Source: Acetobacteraceae bacterium
Lineage (GTDB): Bacteria > Pseudomonadota > Alphaproteobacteria > Acetobacterales > Acetobacteraceae
Direction of reading: 5' to 3'
DNA: 64,000 nucleotides
Assembly (NCBI GenBank): GCA_021732665.1
Contig: JAKFUL010000003.1
Location: 39,782 to 103,781, forward strand
Position numbers and translations under genes: made by a program
The notes under the pieces: model-generated
Seen by the model: only the letters and a program-made list of their open reading frames with translations
Database searches by the model: none
Told to the model about the DNA's origin: nothing
Shown here: piece after piece, positions 28,018-37,928 of the stretch
Layout: every line of letters begins with the position of its first letter
Numbering within the stretch: the stretch's first letter is position 1

Positions 28018-29554
28018 CAGACCTTCTCCTCCGAGAATTGGCGGCGCAACACGCCGCGCATGATTTTTCCGGTCGCCGTGGTCGGAAGGCTGTCCACCAC
28101 ATGCACCTCGCGCGGATAGGCATGCGCTGCAACCCGGCTCCGCACATGCTCCTGCAGCGTGGCCGCATCCACCACCGCGCCTGGGGCGGCCACCACCACG
28201 GCCACCACGCGCTCGGTGCGCAGCGCGTCGGGCACGCCGATCACGGCGGCGGCGGCCACCGAAGAGTGGCGCATCAGCGCATCCTCGATCTCGCCCGGAC
28301 CGATGCGGTAGCCAGAGGAGGTGATGACGTCGTCATCGCGGCCGATGAAGCGGAACCAGCCATCCTCCATGGCGCCGCGATCGCCGGTCAGCAGCCAGTC
28401 GCCCTGGAATTTTTGCGCCGTGGCCTCGGGCCGGTTCCAGTAGCCCAGGAACATCGAGGGGCTGCCGCGCCGGACGGCGATCTCGCCGTCATCCGGGTCC
28501 TCCAGCACGGTCACCTCGTGGCCGGGCACAGCGCGGCCGATCCATCCCGGCCTGCTGCCGAACAAGCCCGCGGAGGTCGCCACCACCAGGTTGCACTCGG
28601 TCTGGCCATAGAACTCGTTCATCGTCAGGCCAAAGGTTTCGCGGCCCCATTCCAGCATCTCGGCGCCCAGGCTCTCGCCGCCCGAGCCGATGCTGCGCAG
28701 GCTCGTGGCCATGGGGCGCGCCACGCCGCGCATCACCCGAAGCGCGGTGGGCGGCAGGAAGGCGTTGCGCACGCCGTGCTTCGCCATCAACGCGAAGGCG
28801 AATTCCGGGTCGAATTTCTGCGCGCGATGGGCCAGCACCGGCACGCCATGGAACAGGCTGGGAAGCAACACATCCAGCAGCCCGCCGATCCAGGCCCAAT
28901 CTGCCGGCGTCCAGAACAGGTCGCCGGGCCTGGGGAACATCTCCTGCGGCCATTCCACGCCGGGCAGATGGCCGAGCAGCGTGCGGTGGGCATGCAGCGC
29001 GCCCTTGGGCTGGCCGGTGGTGCCGGAGGTGTAGATGATCAGCGCCGGGTCCTCGGAAGCCGTGTCCACGGACATGAAATGCGGTGAGGCGGCGTCCAGC
29101 CAGCCAGGCCCGGGCCGGATGACGTGGCGGAGCGCCGGAAGGTCCAGCCCATCCAGCTTCTCCGTCGCGTCGGTGATGATGGCCACCGCGCCGCAATCGC
29201 GCAGCCGGTATTCCAACGCATCGGGGCCGAAAAGCTGGAACAGCGGCACGGCGATGGCGCCGAGCTTGTAGGCGGCGAGATGCGCGATCGCGGCCTCGGG
29301 CACCTGTGGCAGCAGCACCGCCACGCGATCTCCGCGCGATATCCCTTGCGCGCGCAACAGGTTCGCCAGGCGGTTGGAGGCCTCGCTCAGCACCTCGAAG
29401 GACCAGCGCTCCACACCGCCATCGGCCCGCTCATGGATCAGCGCCGTGCGGCCCGCGCCCACCCAGGCATCGCTGCAGGCCACGCCGATGTTGAAGCGTT
29501 CGGGAAGCGCCCACTCCGGCCCGGACAGCAGCCCGACGCCAGCCGACCAATGCC

Positions 29555-29558
<4 letters not shown>
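28017..29558 (-). CDS. AMP-forming acyl-CoA synthetase, short/medium-chain type
   Basis: Adenylate-forming enzyme of 513 residues that activates a carboxylic acid to its CoA thioester. The P-loop is [17 protein letters not shown], with FYGQTECN, the hinge region [20 protein letters not shown], and the C-terminal catalytic Lys in [13 protein letters not shown]. It looks like the ACSM/acetyl-CoA-synthetase-like group. The start is GTG at 29558, within the end of livF. Being just upstream of isovaleryl-CoA dehydrogenase, it probably makes isovaleryl-CoA or a similar branched acyl-CoA from an imported acid; that is inference from position. A second synthetase of a different type lies five genes upstream in the same unit. 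Confidence 0.9.
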
Positions 29559-30342
<784 letters not shown>

Positions 30343-30343
<1 letters not shown>

Positions 30344-31611
30344 TACCAGCCCAGCCAATCGGCGCGGCGGTCCAGCGTGATGGTCGCGACAGGCTCCAGC
30401 CGGATGGTGCCGGCGGCGACCAGTTCGGCCACCGACCCCGCCGTCGTGTCGCCCGTCACCCGCGCGCGGAACAACGGCACCGACATCGTGCCGCGGTGGT
30501 CGGTGGGGGTGAAGTTCGACGGCGCGCACACACCTTCGAAGCCGCGCGGCACCCAGTTTTGCCGGGCATAGAAGCCATTGCGGATGCGCTCGCCGGTCAC
30601 CGCGCCGGCATTCTCGGCAGCACTTTCCATCGCTTCGACCATCAGCATCGCCGAGCAGACACCCGCGAGGTAATGCACCGGCCGATAGGCCGTGCCCGCG
30701 GTGTCGGACACACGCGAAATGGCCTGCACATTGGCCATCCCCGGCGCCTGCTGGCCCCAGACCGCCGAGGTGCGCACCGGGAAGACCACGCCATTGGCGG
30801 CCACGCCGGCCGCCTTCATCGCGTTCTCATCCATGCCCCAGACATTGCCCAGGAACTGCACCTGCACACCTGCTGTCTGGCACGCCCGAAGGACGGAAAT
30901 GTTGGAACCCGCGGTGTTGCCGAGATAGGCGTAATGCGCGCCGCCCGAGCGCAGGGTCAGGCATTGCGCGGTGTAGTCGCCCGGCGTCAGGGCGAACTGG
31001 ATGGCGGGCAGGACCTCGAAGCCAAGCTCCCGCGCCAGGGTCTCGCCCGCTTCCTTCGGCGAGTTCGGGTAGGGGTGGTTGGCGCCCATATGGACATAGC
31101 GGGGCGCGCCGGCCTGGCCGCGCGCGCGCCAGTCATCCCGCGCCCAGATCAGCATGGCGCGCAGCGCATCTGAATAGGACGGGCCGTAGAAGAAGTTGTA
31201 CGGCGCGGCCTCGATGCCCGGGCGGCCCGAACGCCCGCCCGCATCGGTCAGCGCCGCGGAGTAGGAGCCGGAGATATAGGGAATGCGGTCGCGGGTGACG
31301 AAGCGGACCAGCGCCTCGGTGTCCACCGTGCCCCAGCCCTGGATGGCGGCGACGCGGTCGCGGCTCCAGGCCTGGTATTGGCTGACCGCGCGCGGCGCCT
31401 GGTAGCCATAATCGAAGCCCAGCACATTCATCGGCCGGCCGCGGTTGTTGGCATTGGCCCAGGCCAGCGTGTCGGCCACGCCCTGGCCATAGGGCACGCC
31501 GACATCGGAGGTCGGGCCGGAATTGTCCATCAGGTGGCCGATGGGCGTGCGCTGCTGGGCTGCGGCCGGTAGGGCCAGGGCCAGGGCCGCGGCGAGGATG
31601 GTTTTTTTCAT
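30343..31611 (-). CDS. Liv-type ABC transporter periplasmic binding protein
   Basis: Periplasmic receptor of the importer, 422 residues. The leader MKKTILAAALALALPAAAQQ is a clear Sec signal peptide, which fixes the ATG at 31611. The mature protein has the type I periplasmic fold with GHLMDNSGPTSDVGVPYGQG, a FDYGYQAPRAVSQYQAW stretch and HYAYLGNTAGSNISVLRACQ. It resembles the group found with acyl-CoA synthetases in Liv-like operons, whose ligands are often aromatic or fatty acids rather than amino acids. The 14-base gap to livM and the overlap with livF place it in the operon. The ligand is unknown. Confidence 0.9.
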
Positions 31612-31625
31612 TGTCGTTCCTCCGT

Positions 31626-32690
31626 TCAGTGGGAAAAGGGATAAAGCTTCCAATAGGCCTTGATCTGCTTCCATCGATGCGCGAGCCCGTCCGGCTCGAA
31701 CACCAGGAAGAGAATGATGGCGGCGCCGATGGCCATCTCGCGCAGGAAGGAGATGGAGGTGCCGAGTTTCAGCGTGCGGTCGATCCAGCTTCCCGCCAGA
31801 AGGTCGGCCAGGGCCTGCACGCCCTCGGGCATGAGCACCATGAAGGCCGCGCCCATCAGGCTGCCCATCACGCTGCCCAGGCCGCCGATGATGACCATGG
31901 CCAGGAACTGGATGGAGAAGAGGATGTTGAAGGCCTCGACGCTCACGAAAAACAGGTAGTGCGCGTAAAGCGCGCCGGCGATGCCGGCATAGAAGCTGGA
32001 AATCGCGAAGGAGAGGGTGCGGTAATAGGCCAGGTTGATGCCCATCACCTCGGCGCTGAGATAATGGTCGCGCACCGCGATCAGCGCCCGGCCGTCACGC
32101 GTGCGCATCAGGTTCGCGGCCATGACGAACATGATGATGGTGAAGGCCAGCACCACGTAGAAATAGCTCTCCTCGCGGTCGAATTTCACGCCGAAGAGCT
32201 CCACCGCCTCGGTCATCCGACCGGCCACGCCGCCGGTGAACCACTGCGCGCGGGCGAAAAAATCCTCGAGGATGAACTGTGCCGCCAGGGTGGCGATGGC
32301 GAGGTACAGCCCCTTCAGCCGCGCCGCCGGCAGGCCGAAGATCAATCCCACCACCGCGGTGCCCAACCCGGCCAGGGGAATGCACAGGATGACGGGAATG
32401 TGGAACCGCTCATGCAGATAGGCCGAGAGAAAGGCGCCGACGCCGAAGAACGCCGCGTGGCCGATGCTGATCTGCCCGGTGAAGCCGACCAGGATGTTCA
32501 GCCCCAGCGCCGCGATGCCCATGAAGCCGATATTGATCAGCAGGCCAAGCTCATAGCGGCCGAGCACCAGCGGCGCGAAGCACAGCAGGAAAATCCCCAG
32601 CATCAACGCCCGGCGCGAATTCTTTGTCGGGAAGATGGTCATATCCGCGCGGTAGCTGGGGTGGAATTCTCCGGCGGGGGCGAGGGACAT
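31626..32690 (-). CDS. livM: Liv-type ABC transporter permease LivM
   Basis: Inner-membrane permease of the Liv-type importer, 354 residues, with about ten hydrophobic segments. Family marks are GLNILVGFTGQISIGHAAFF, GLPAARLKGLYLAIATLAAQ and MVIIGGLGSVMGSLMGAAF. The ATG at 32690 overlaps the livH stop by one base (TGATG). It forms the translocation pore with LivH and is driven by LivF and LivG. Confidence 0.95.
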   Translation of the reverse strand: MSLAPAGEFHPSYRADMTIFPTKNSRRALMLGIFLLCFAPLVLGRYELGLLINIGFMGIAALGLNILVGFTGQISIGHAAFFGVGAFLSAYLHERFHIPVILCIPLAGLGTAVVGLIFGLPAARLKGLYLAIATLAAQFILEDFFARAQWFTGGVAGRMTEAVELFGVKFDREESYFYVVLAFTIIMFVMAANLMRTRDGRALIAVRDHYLSAEVMGINLAYYRTLSFAISSFYAGIAGALYAHYLFFVSVEAFNILFSIQFLAMVIIGGLGSVMGSLMGAAFMVLMPEGVQALADLLAGSWIDRTLKLGTSISFLREMAIGAAIILFLVFEPDGLAHRWKQIKAYWKLYPFSH

Positions 32691-33583
32691 CAGACGCGCT
32701 CGATGTTGCGCGTGCCGAACAGCCCATAAGGCTTGATCAGCAGGATGATGATCAGCGCGTAGAAGGGCGCGATATTCGTCATGTTGCCCCAGTTCAGCCA
32801 CTGGCTGTCCACGTACTGCGCCAGGTTTTCCAGCACGCCCACGATGATGCCGCCCAGCATGGCGCCCACCACCGAATCCAACCCGCCCAGGATCACCGCC
32901 GGAAACACCTTGATGCCGTAGAAGGACAGGCCCGAGGAGACGCCAGAGACCACCCCCACCACCACGCCCGCCACCGCCGAGACCACCGCCGAGATCGCCC
33001 AACTCATGGCAAAGACCTGCGGCACCGAGATGCCCAGCGACTGCGCCACCTGCTGGTCGAAGGCCGTGGCCCGCATGGCCAGCCCGTGCTTGGAGAAATT
33101 GAAGAACCACCAGAAGCCCAGCATGATCACCAGCGAAAGGGCGATGGAGAGCAGGTACACGCTTTGCACCTCGAGGCCCATGATGCGGATGCGTTCGACC
33201 GGGAAGATCGCCGGGAAGGGCTGGGCGAAGACGCCGAACATCCACTTCATCAGCGCCTGGAAGAAGATGGACAGGCCGACTGTCGCCATGATGACGGAGA
33301 TCACCGGCTCGCCGATCAGCGGCCGCAACACCGCCACCTGCAGCACCACGCCGAATATGGTCATGAAGGCCAGCGCCACCGGGAAGCCGATCCAGAACGG
33401 CAACTGCCAATAGGTCAGCAGCCACCAGCAGGCCCAGGCGCCGATCAGCATGAATTCCCCTTGGGCGAAATTCACCACCTGCGACGCCTTGTAGATGAGG
33501 ACGAAACTCATCGCGACGACGCCGTAGAGCGCGCCCACGATCAACCCGTTCAGTACCAGCTGGAACAGCAGTCCCGTTTCCAT
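32690..33583 (-). CDS. livH: Liv-type ABC transporter permease LivH
   Basis: Second permease of the importer, 297 residues, with about eight membrane segments. Family marks are LVLNGLIVGALYGVVAMSFV, YKASQVVNFAQGEFMLIGA, MRATAFDQQVAQSLGI and FPAVILGGLDSVVGAMLGG. The start METGLLFQ overlaps the acyl-CoA synthetase stop, and its stop overlaps livM, so translation is coupled through the block. Confidence 0.95.
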   Translation of the reverse strand: METGLLFQLVLNGLIVGALYGVVAMSFVLIYKASQVVNFAQGEFMLIGAWACWWLLTYWQLPFWIGFPVALAFMTIFGVVLQVAVLRPLIGEPVISVIMATVGLSIFFQALMKWMFGVFAQPFPAIFPVERIRIMGLEVQSVYLLSIALSLVIMLGFWWFFNFSKHGLAMRATAFDQQVAQSLGISVPQVFAMSWAISAVVSAVAGVVVGVVSGVSSGLSFYGIKVFPAVILGGLDSVVGAMLGGIIVGVLENLAQYVDSQWLNWGNMTNIAPFYALIIILLIKPYGLFGTRNIERV

Positions 33584-35436
33584 CAGGCGGCTTTCCTTAC
33601 GGTGAGCGTGGTGCGGATGCGGCTCTTCGTGCCGTCCTGGAACTTGATCTCGGTGTCCACCGGAATGGCCGGCGCGCCGGAATAGATCGCGTCGATGATA
33701 TCGGCGTATCTCTGGTTCACCACGCCGCGGCGGACTTTTCTGGTCCGCGTCAGCTCGTCGTCATCGGCGTCCAGCTCCTTGTAGAGCAGGATGAAGTCGC
33801 GGATGCGCGAATGCTCGGGCAGTGTGGCATTCACCCTGTTCACCTCGCCCGCCAGCAATTCCAGCACCTCCGGCCGCGAGGAGAGGTCGGTGTAGGTGGT
33901 AAACGCGATCCGGTTGCGCTCCGCCCATTTGCTGACGATGGAAAAGCGAATGCACAGCATGGCCGAGAGATGCGGCCGCCCATCGCCCAGCACCACCGCC
34001 TCGGCCACATAGGGGCTGAATTTCAGCTTGTTCTCGACGAATTGGGGCGAGAAGCGCTCGCCACCCTCGGTCGTCGCGATGTCCTTCACCCGGTCGATCA
34101 CCACGAGCTGGCCGCGCTTGTCGAAATAGCCGGCATCGCCAGTGTGCATCCATCCCTCACGCACATCGCCGGTATCGGCCATGCCGTGATAGCCCAGGAA
34201 CATGTTGGGGTGGCGGGTGAGGATTTCGCCCACGCCGTTCACGTCGGGGTCCTTCACCTGCAGCTCGATCTCGGGGTTGAAGGGCACGCCGACGGTGTCG
34301 AAATCCACCTCGCCCGGCCTGTGCAGCGTGTAGGCGCCGAGCAATTCCGTCTGGCCATAAAGCTGGCGCATCGGCACGCCCATGGCCTGGAAGAAGCGGA
34401 ACGTGTCTGGCCCCAGCGCCGCGCCGCCGGTGGCGGCCGAGCGCAGGCGGGAAAACCCCAGCCGGTCGCGCAGCGCGCGGAAGGCGAAGAAATCCGCCAG
34501 CCCCGAACGCCCGCCGCTTTCCAGCGCCGCCAGGCCACGGGCCATGCCGAACTCGTACATCCGCCGCTTCAGCGGGCTGGCGTCCAGAATGCGCGCCCGC
34601 ACATCGGCCGCGATCGCCTCCCACATCCTGGGTGCGAAAAGAACGAAGGTCGGCCCGATCTCACGGAAATCGGCCATCATCGTCTCGGGCTCCTCGACGA
34701 AATTGACCCGCATCCGCGCGATCAGCCCCCAACCCAGGACGTAGATCTGCTCCATGATCCAGGGCAGCGGCAGCACGCTGACATAGTCATCCTCCGGCCC
34801 CTTCGGATCGGCGGCGAGGTAGGCCTGGCAATGCCGCACCACAGCACCCGCGCTCAGCATGGCGAGCTTGGGCCGCGCCGTGGTGCCGGAGGTGGTGCAG
34901 AGGATGGCCACCGCCTCGGGGTCCTGTTCCGCCAGCAGCCTGTCGTAATCGGCGGGGTCGGCGGCCTCGCCCAGCTTCACCAGTTCCTCGGCCGAGATCA
35001 GCCGCGGATCCTCCAGCTTCCACATGCCCCGCTTGTCGGAATAGATGATGTGGCGCAGCGCCGGCAGATCACCGGCCATCACCTTGTCGACCTGCTCCTC
35101 ATCCTCGCAGAACACCGCGACCGCACCGGCGAAGGCGAGCAGGTATTCCACCTCCTCATCCAGCGCGTCGCGATACAGGCCCAGCGACTTGCAGCCCAGC
35201 GCATGGGCGGCGATCTCGCCCATCACCCAATCCGGCCGGTTGTCGCCGATCAGGCCGACCACCTCGCCTCGCGCCACGCCCAGCGCTGCCAGGCCGAGGG
35301 CGAAGAACCGCGTGCGGCGGTCATATTCGGCCCAGGTGATGCTGCGCCAGATGCCGAACTCCTTCTCGCGCAGGGCCACCTCCGGGCCGTGCTCACGGGC
35401 GTTGCGCGCGAGGATCTGCGGCAGGGTGGGCGTCAT
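33583..35436 (-). CDS. long-chain-type acyl-CoA synthetase (AMP-forming)
   Basis: AMP-forming ligase of 617 residues of the FadD15-like group commonly embedded in Liv-type operons. The P-loop is CTTSGTTARPKLAML, followed by LPLPWIMEQIYVLGWGL, QLYGQTELLGAYT and the hinge GDAGYFDKRGQLVVIDRVKD. The C-terminus SRIRDFILLYKELDADDDE and TRTRKVRRGVV is typical of this group. It lies between livG and livH with four-base overlaps. It probably traps the imported acid as its CoA ester (vectorial activation). Chain-length preference is not predictable; the presence of a second, shorter synthetase downstream suggests different substrates or steps. Confidence 0.92.
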   Translation of the reverse strand: MTPTLPQILARNAREHGPEVALREKEFGIWRSITWAEYDRRTRFFALGLAALGVARGEVVGLIGDNRPDWVMGEIAAHALGCKSLGLYRDALDEEVEYLLAFAGAVAVFCEDEEQVDKVMAGDLPALRHIIYSDKRGMWKLEDPRLISAEELVKLGEAADPADYDRLLAEQDPEAVAILCTTSGTTARPKLAMLSAGAVVRHCQAYLAADPKGPEDDYVSVLPLPWIMEQIYVLGWGLIARMRVNFVEEPETMMADFREIGPTFVLFAPRMWEAIAADVRARILDASPLKRRMYEFGMARGLAALESGGRSGLADFFAFRALRDRLGFSRLRSAATGGAALGPDTFRFFQAMGVPMRQLYGQTELLGAYTLHRPGEVDFDTVGVPFNPEIELQVKDPDVNGVGEILTRHPNMFLGYHGMADTGDVREGWMHTGDAGYFDKRGQLVVIDRVKDIATTEGGERFSPQFVENKLKFSPYVAEAVVLGDGRPHLSAMLCIRFSIVSKWAERNRIAFTTYTDLSSRPEVLELLAGEVNRVNATLPEHSRIRDFILLYKELDADDDELTRTRKVRRGVVNQRYADIIDAIYSGAPAIPVDTEIKFQDGTKSRIRTTLTVRKAA

Positions 35437-36236
35437 GCTTCGGCCGGTTCCGCCAATTCCTCGTCCGCCTCGCCGAGATAGGCGCGCCTGACATCGGGGT
35501 TGGCCAGCACCGCGGCGGGCTCGCCCTCGGCCAGCTTGCGGCCGAAATCCAGCACCATCACGCGGTGGGAGATATCCATCACCACGCCCATGTCATGCTC
35601 GATCATCAAGACCGTCATGCCTCATTCCTGGTTCAGGTCGATGATGAAGCGCGCCATGTCCTCCTTTTCCTCGAGGTTCATGCCGGCCATGGGTTCATCC
35701 AGCAGGATCAGCTTGGGGTTCACCGCCACCGCGCGGGCCAGCTCCACCCGCTTGCGCAAGCCGTAGCTCAGCGTGCCGGCGGGGGCGTGGCGGACATGCT
35801 GGATTTCCAGGAAATCGACGATCTCCTCCACCGCGCGGCGGTGCTCGATCTCCTCGCGCTCGGCGCCACCCAGCCAGTACAGCATGCCGCGGGCAAAACC
35901 GCTTTTCATCAGGTGGTGGCGGCCGACCATGATGTTGTCCAGCACGCTCATATGGCCGAACAGCGCCAGGTTCTGGAAGGTGCGCCCCAGCCCCAGCCCG
36001 GCGCGCCGGTTGGCGCCCATGCGGGTGATGTCCTGGCCCTGGAAGAACACCCGCCCCTCGGTCGGCCGGTAGCGGCCGGAGATGCAGTTCACCATCGAGG
36101 TTTTTCCCGCGCCATTCGGGCCGATGATGGAAAAAATCTCGCCCGGGCGGACATGGAAGCTCACCTCGGTCAGCGCGCGCACGCCGCCGAATCTGAGGGA
36201 CACATTCTCCGCGGCAAGGATCGCCGGCCCGTCCAA
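35433..36236 (-). pseudogene. livG: livG, ABC transporter ATPase interrupted by an in-frame TGA
   Basis: Second ATPase of the Liv-type importer. Codon 205 (35622-35624) is TGA in the run DLNQE-stop-GMTVLMIEHDMG, where homologues usually have Trp (TGG). The frame is unchanged on both sides, and reading through would give 267 residues, the normal length. Before the stop are Walker A GPNGAGKT (39-46), the signature LSYGLRKR and Walker B LILLDEPMAGM; after it come the H-loop His (about 214) and the family C-terminus. A product ending at 204 residues would lack the switch His and should not hydrolyse ATP normally. An ATG directly after the stop (35618) could allow restart of a 61-residue tail. The start is probably the TTG at 36236; no ATG is available. 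The lesion may be real or a base error. Confidence 0.88.
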
Positions 36237-36311
36237 GTTCCACCCCGTTCTCGTTGCCGGGGACGCTAGGCAAAAGCCGATGGCCGGGCAAGGGCGATGT
36301 AAGGGGGTCGC

Positions 36312-37928
36312 ATGTCCAAGCTGGCGCCCGGCACGGCAGAGCCTTACATGGTCTTCATGGAAATCGTGCATTCCGTCCTCGGCCTGTTGGCCGCCTGTGT
36401 GGGCATCGCCGTCCTCGCGCGGTGGTTCAAGCTGCCCTATGCGGTGCTGCTGATCCTGGTCGGCATGGTCATCGCCTTCCTGCCTTTCAAGCCGCATATC
36501 GCGCTGGAGCCGGATGTGGCGCTGGCCTTCTTCCTGCCACCGCTGCTGATGGGCAGCGCCTACCGCACGGATTGGCGGGCCTTCCGCAGCAATATCCGCC
36601 CCATCCTGCTGCTGGCGGTGGGTGCGGTGCTGTTCAGCGCTTTCGCGGTCGCCTGGGTGGCGCGGCTGATGCTGCCCGAATTGCCCTGGGCGGCGGCGAT
36701 AGCACTCGGCGCCATCGTGGCGCCACCCGATGCCGTGGCGGCCTCGGCCGTGCTGACACGCCTGAACCTGCCGCGCCGGCTGGTCACGGTTCTGGAGGGC
36801 GAGAGCCTGCTCAATGACGGCTCGGCCCTGGTGCTCTATCGCCTGGCGGTGGCGGCGGCGCTGCTCGGTGCCTCGCTGCCGGTCTGGCAGGCGGCGGGCT
36901 CCTTCGTGCTGGTGGGGGCAGGCGGCGTGGTGGTGGGCTGGGCGGTGGCGCGGGCGGCGCTGGCGCTCATCCCGCGCCTGAAGGACACGCTGCTGGAAAT
37001 CGCCATGAGCTTTCTGGTCTGCTTCGGCTCCTTCCTGGCGGCCGAGGCGTTTCACCTCTCCGGCGTGCTGGCGGTGGTGACGGCCGGCATCATCTTCGGC
37101 CAGGCGCAATATGCCGTCTTCTCGCCGCAGACGCGGATCGAGGCCCGCACCGTCTGGGTCTTCCTCGAATTCATCCTGACCTCGCTGATCTTCATCCTGA
37201 TCGGCCTCAGCCTGAACGACACCATGGACCGGCTGGCCGATCGCGGCTGGCTGGAGCTGACGGGCCTCGCTCTGGCGATTTCCGTCACGCTGATCGTGGC
37301 GCGGTTCATCTGGGTCTTCCCCGCCACCTACCTGCCGCGGCTGATCCCGGCGGTGCGCCGGGAAGACCCCAGCCCACCCTGGCAACAGGTGGTGATCATC
37401 TCCTGGGCCGGCATGCGCGGCGTGGTGTCGCTGGCGGCGGCGCTCGCCCTGCCGGCCGGATTTCCCGAACGCGACATCATCGTCTTCCTGGCTTTCATGG
37501 CCATCCTGGCCACGCTGGTGGTGCAGGGAACCACGCTGGAATGGCTGATCCTGAAGCTCAAGGTTCAGCAAAAGCGCCACCCCGGCGGGCTGGACCCGGC
37601 GGAAGCGCATGCCCGCCACGTGGTGGCCCAGGCGCAGATGATGGCGTTGCGGGAACGGGCGCAGGACGTGATGGACGGCGCCATCGCCGCCGACCTTCTG
37701 GCCGAATACCAGGACCGCGCCGGCCATCTGCATCGCGCCCATCGGGGCGGCGGCGCGGCCCTGGCCGAGCGCGCGGCGCGCCGCCGCATCCGCCTCGACC
37801 TGCTGCAGGTGGCCCGCGGCGCGCTGGCCGATCACCACCGCGCCAGCACCATGCATGACGAGGCCCTGGTGAAGCTCAACCAGGAGCTGGACCTGGAGGA
37901 GCTGCGCATCGAGCGGGCGCTGGGCTGA
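36312..37928 (+). CDS. CPA1-family cation/proton antiporter
   Basis: Inner-membrane Na+(K+)/H+ exchanger of the monovalent cation:proton antiporter-1 family, 538 residues. About twelve membrane segments cover residues 15-415. The core motif ALGAIVAPPDAVAASAVL contains the exchanger Asp, followed by VLEGESLLNDGSALVLYR, FILIGLSLND and WAGMRGVVSLAAALALP. A hydrophilic, Arg- and Gln-rich helical tail (about 420-538) extends into the cytoplasm and may sense pH or ligands. AAGGGGG six bases before the ATG at 36312 supports this start over internal Met codons. Its stop shares a base with the start of a giant helicase gene (TGATG), an unusual pairing that implies shared expression. Confidence 0.93.
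   Translation: MSKLAPGTAEPYMVFMEIVHSVLGLLAACVGIAVLARWFKLPYAVLLILVGMVIAFLPFKPHIALEPDVALAFFLPPLLMGSAYRTDWRAFRSNIRPILLLAVGAVLFSAFAVAWVARLMLPELPWAAAIALGAIVAPPDAVAASAVLTRLNLPRRLVTVLEGESLLNDGSALVLYRLAVAAALLGASLPVWQAAGSFVLVGAGGVVVGWAVARAALALIPRLKDTLLEIAMSFLVCFGSFLAAEAFHLSGVLAVVTAGIIFGQAQYAVFSPQTRIEARTVWVFLEFILTSLIFILIGLSLNDTMDRLADRGWLELTGLALAISVTLIVARFIWVFPATYLPRLIPAVRREDPSPPWQQVVIISWAGMRGVVSLAAALALPAGFPERDIIVFLAFMAILATLVVQGTTLEWLILKLKVQQKRHPGGLDPAEAHARHVVAQAQMMALRERAQDVMDGAIAADLLAEYQDRAGHLHRAHRGGGAALAERAARRRIRLDLLQVARGALADHHRASTMHDEALVKLNQELDLEELRIERALG

Noticed and set aside
35433..35618. 61-codon frame at the end of livG as an independent gene
   Set aside because: It is the exact C-terminus of LivG in the same frame as the first part, separated only by one stop codon; treated as part of the interrupted gene, with restart noted as a possibility.
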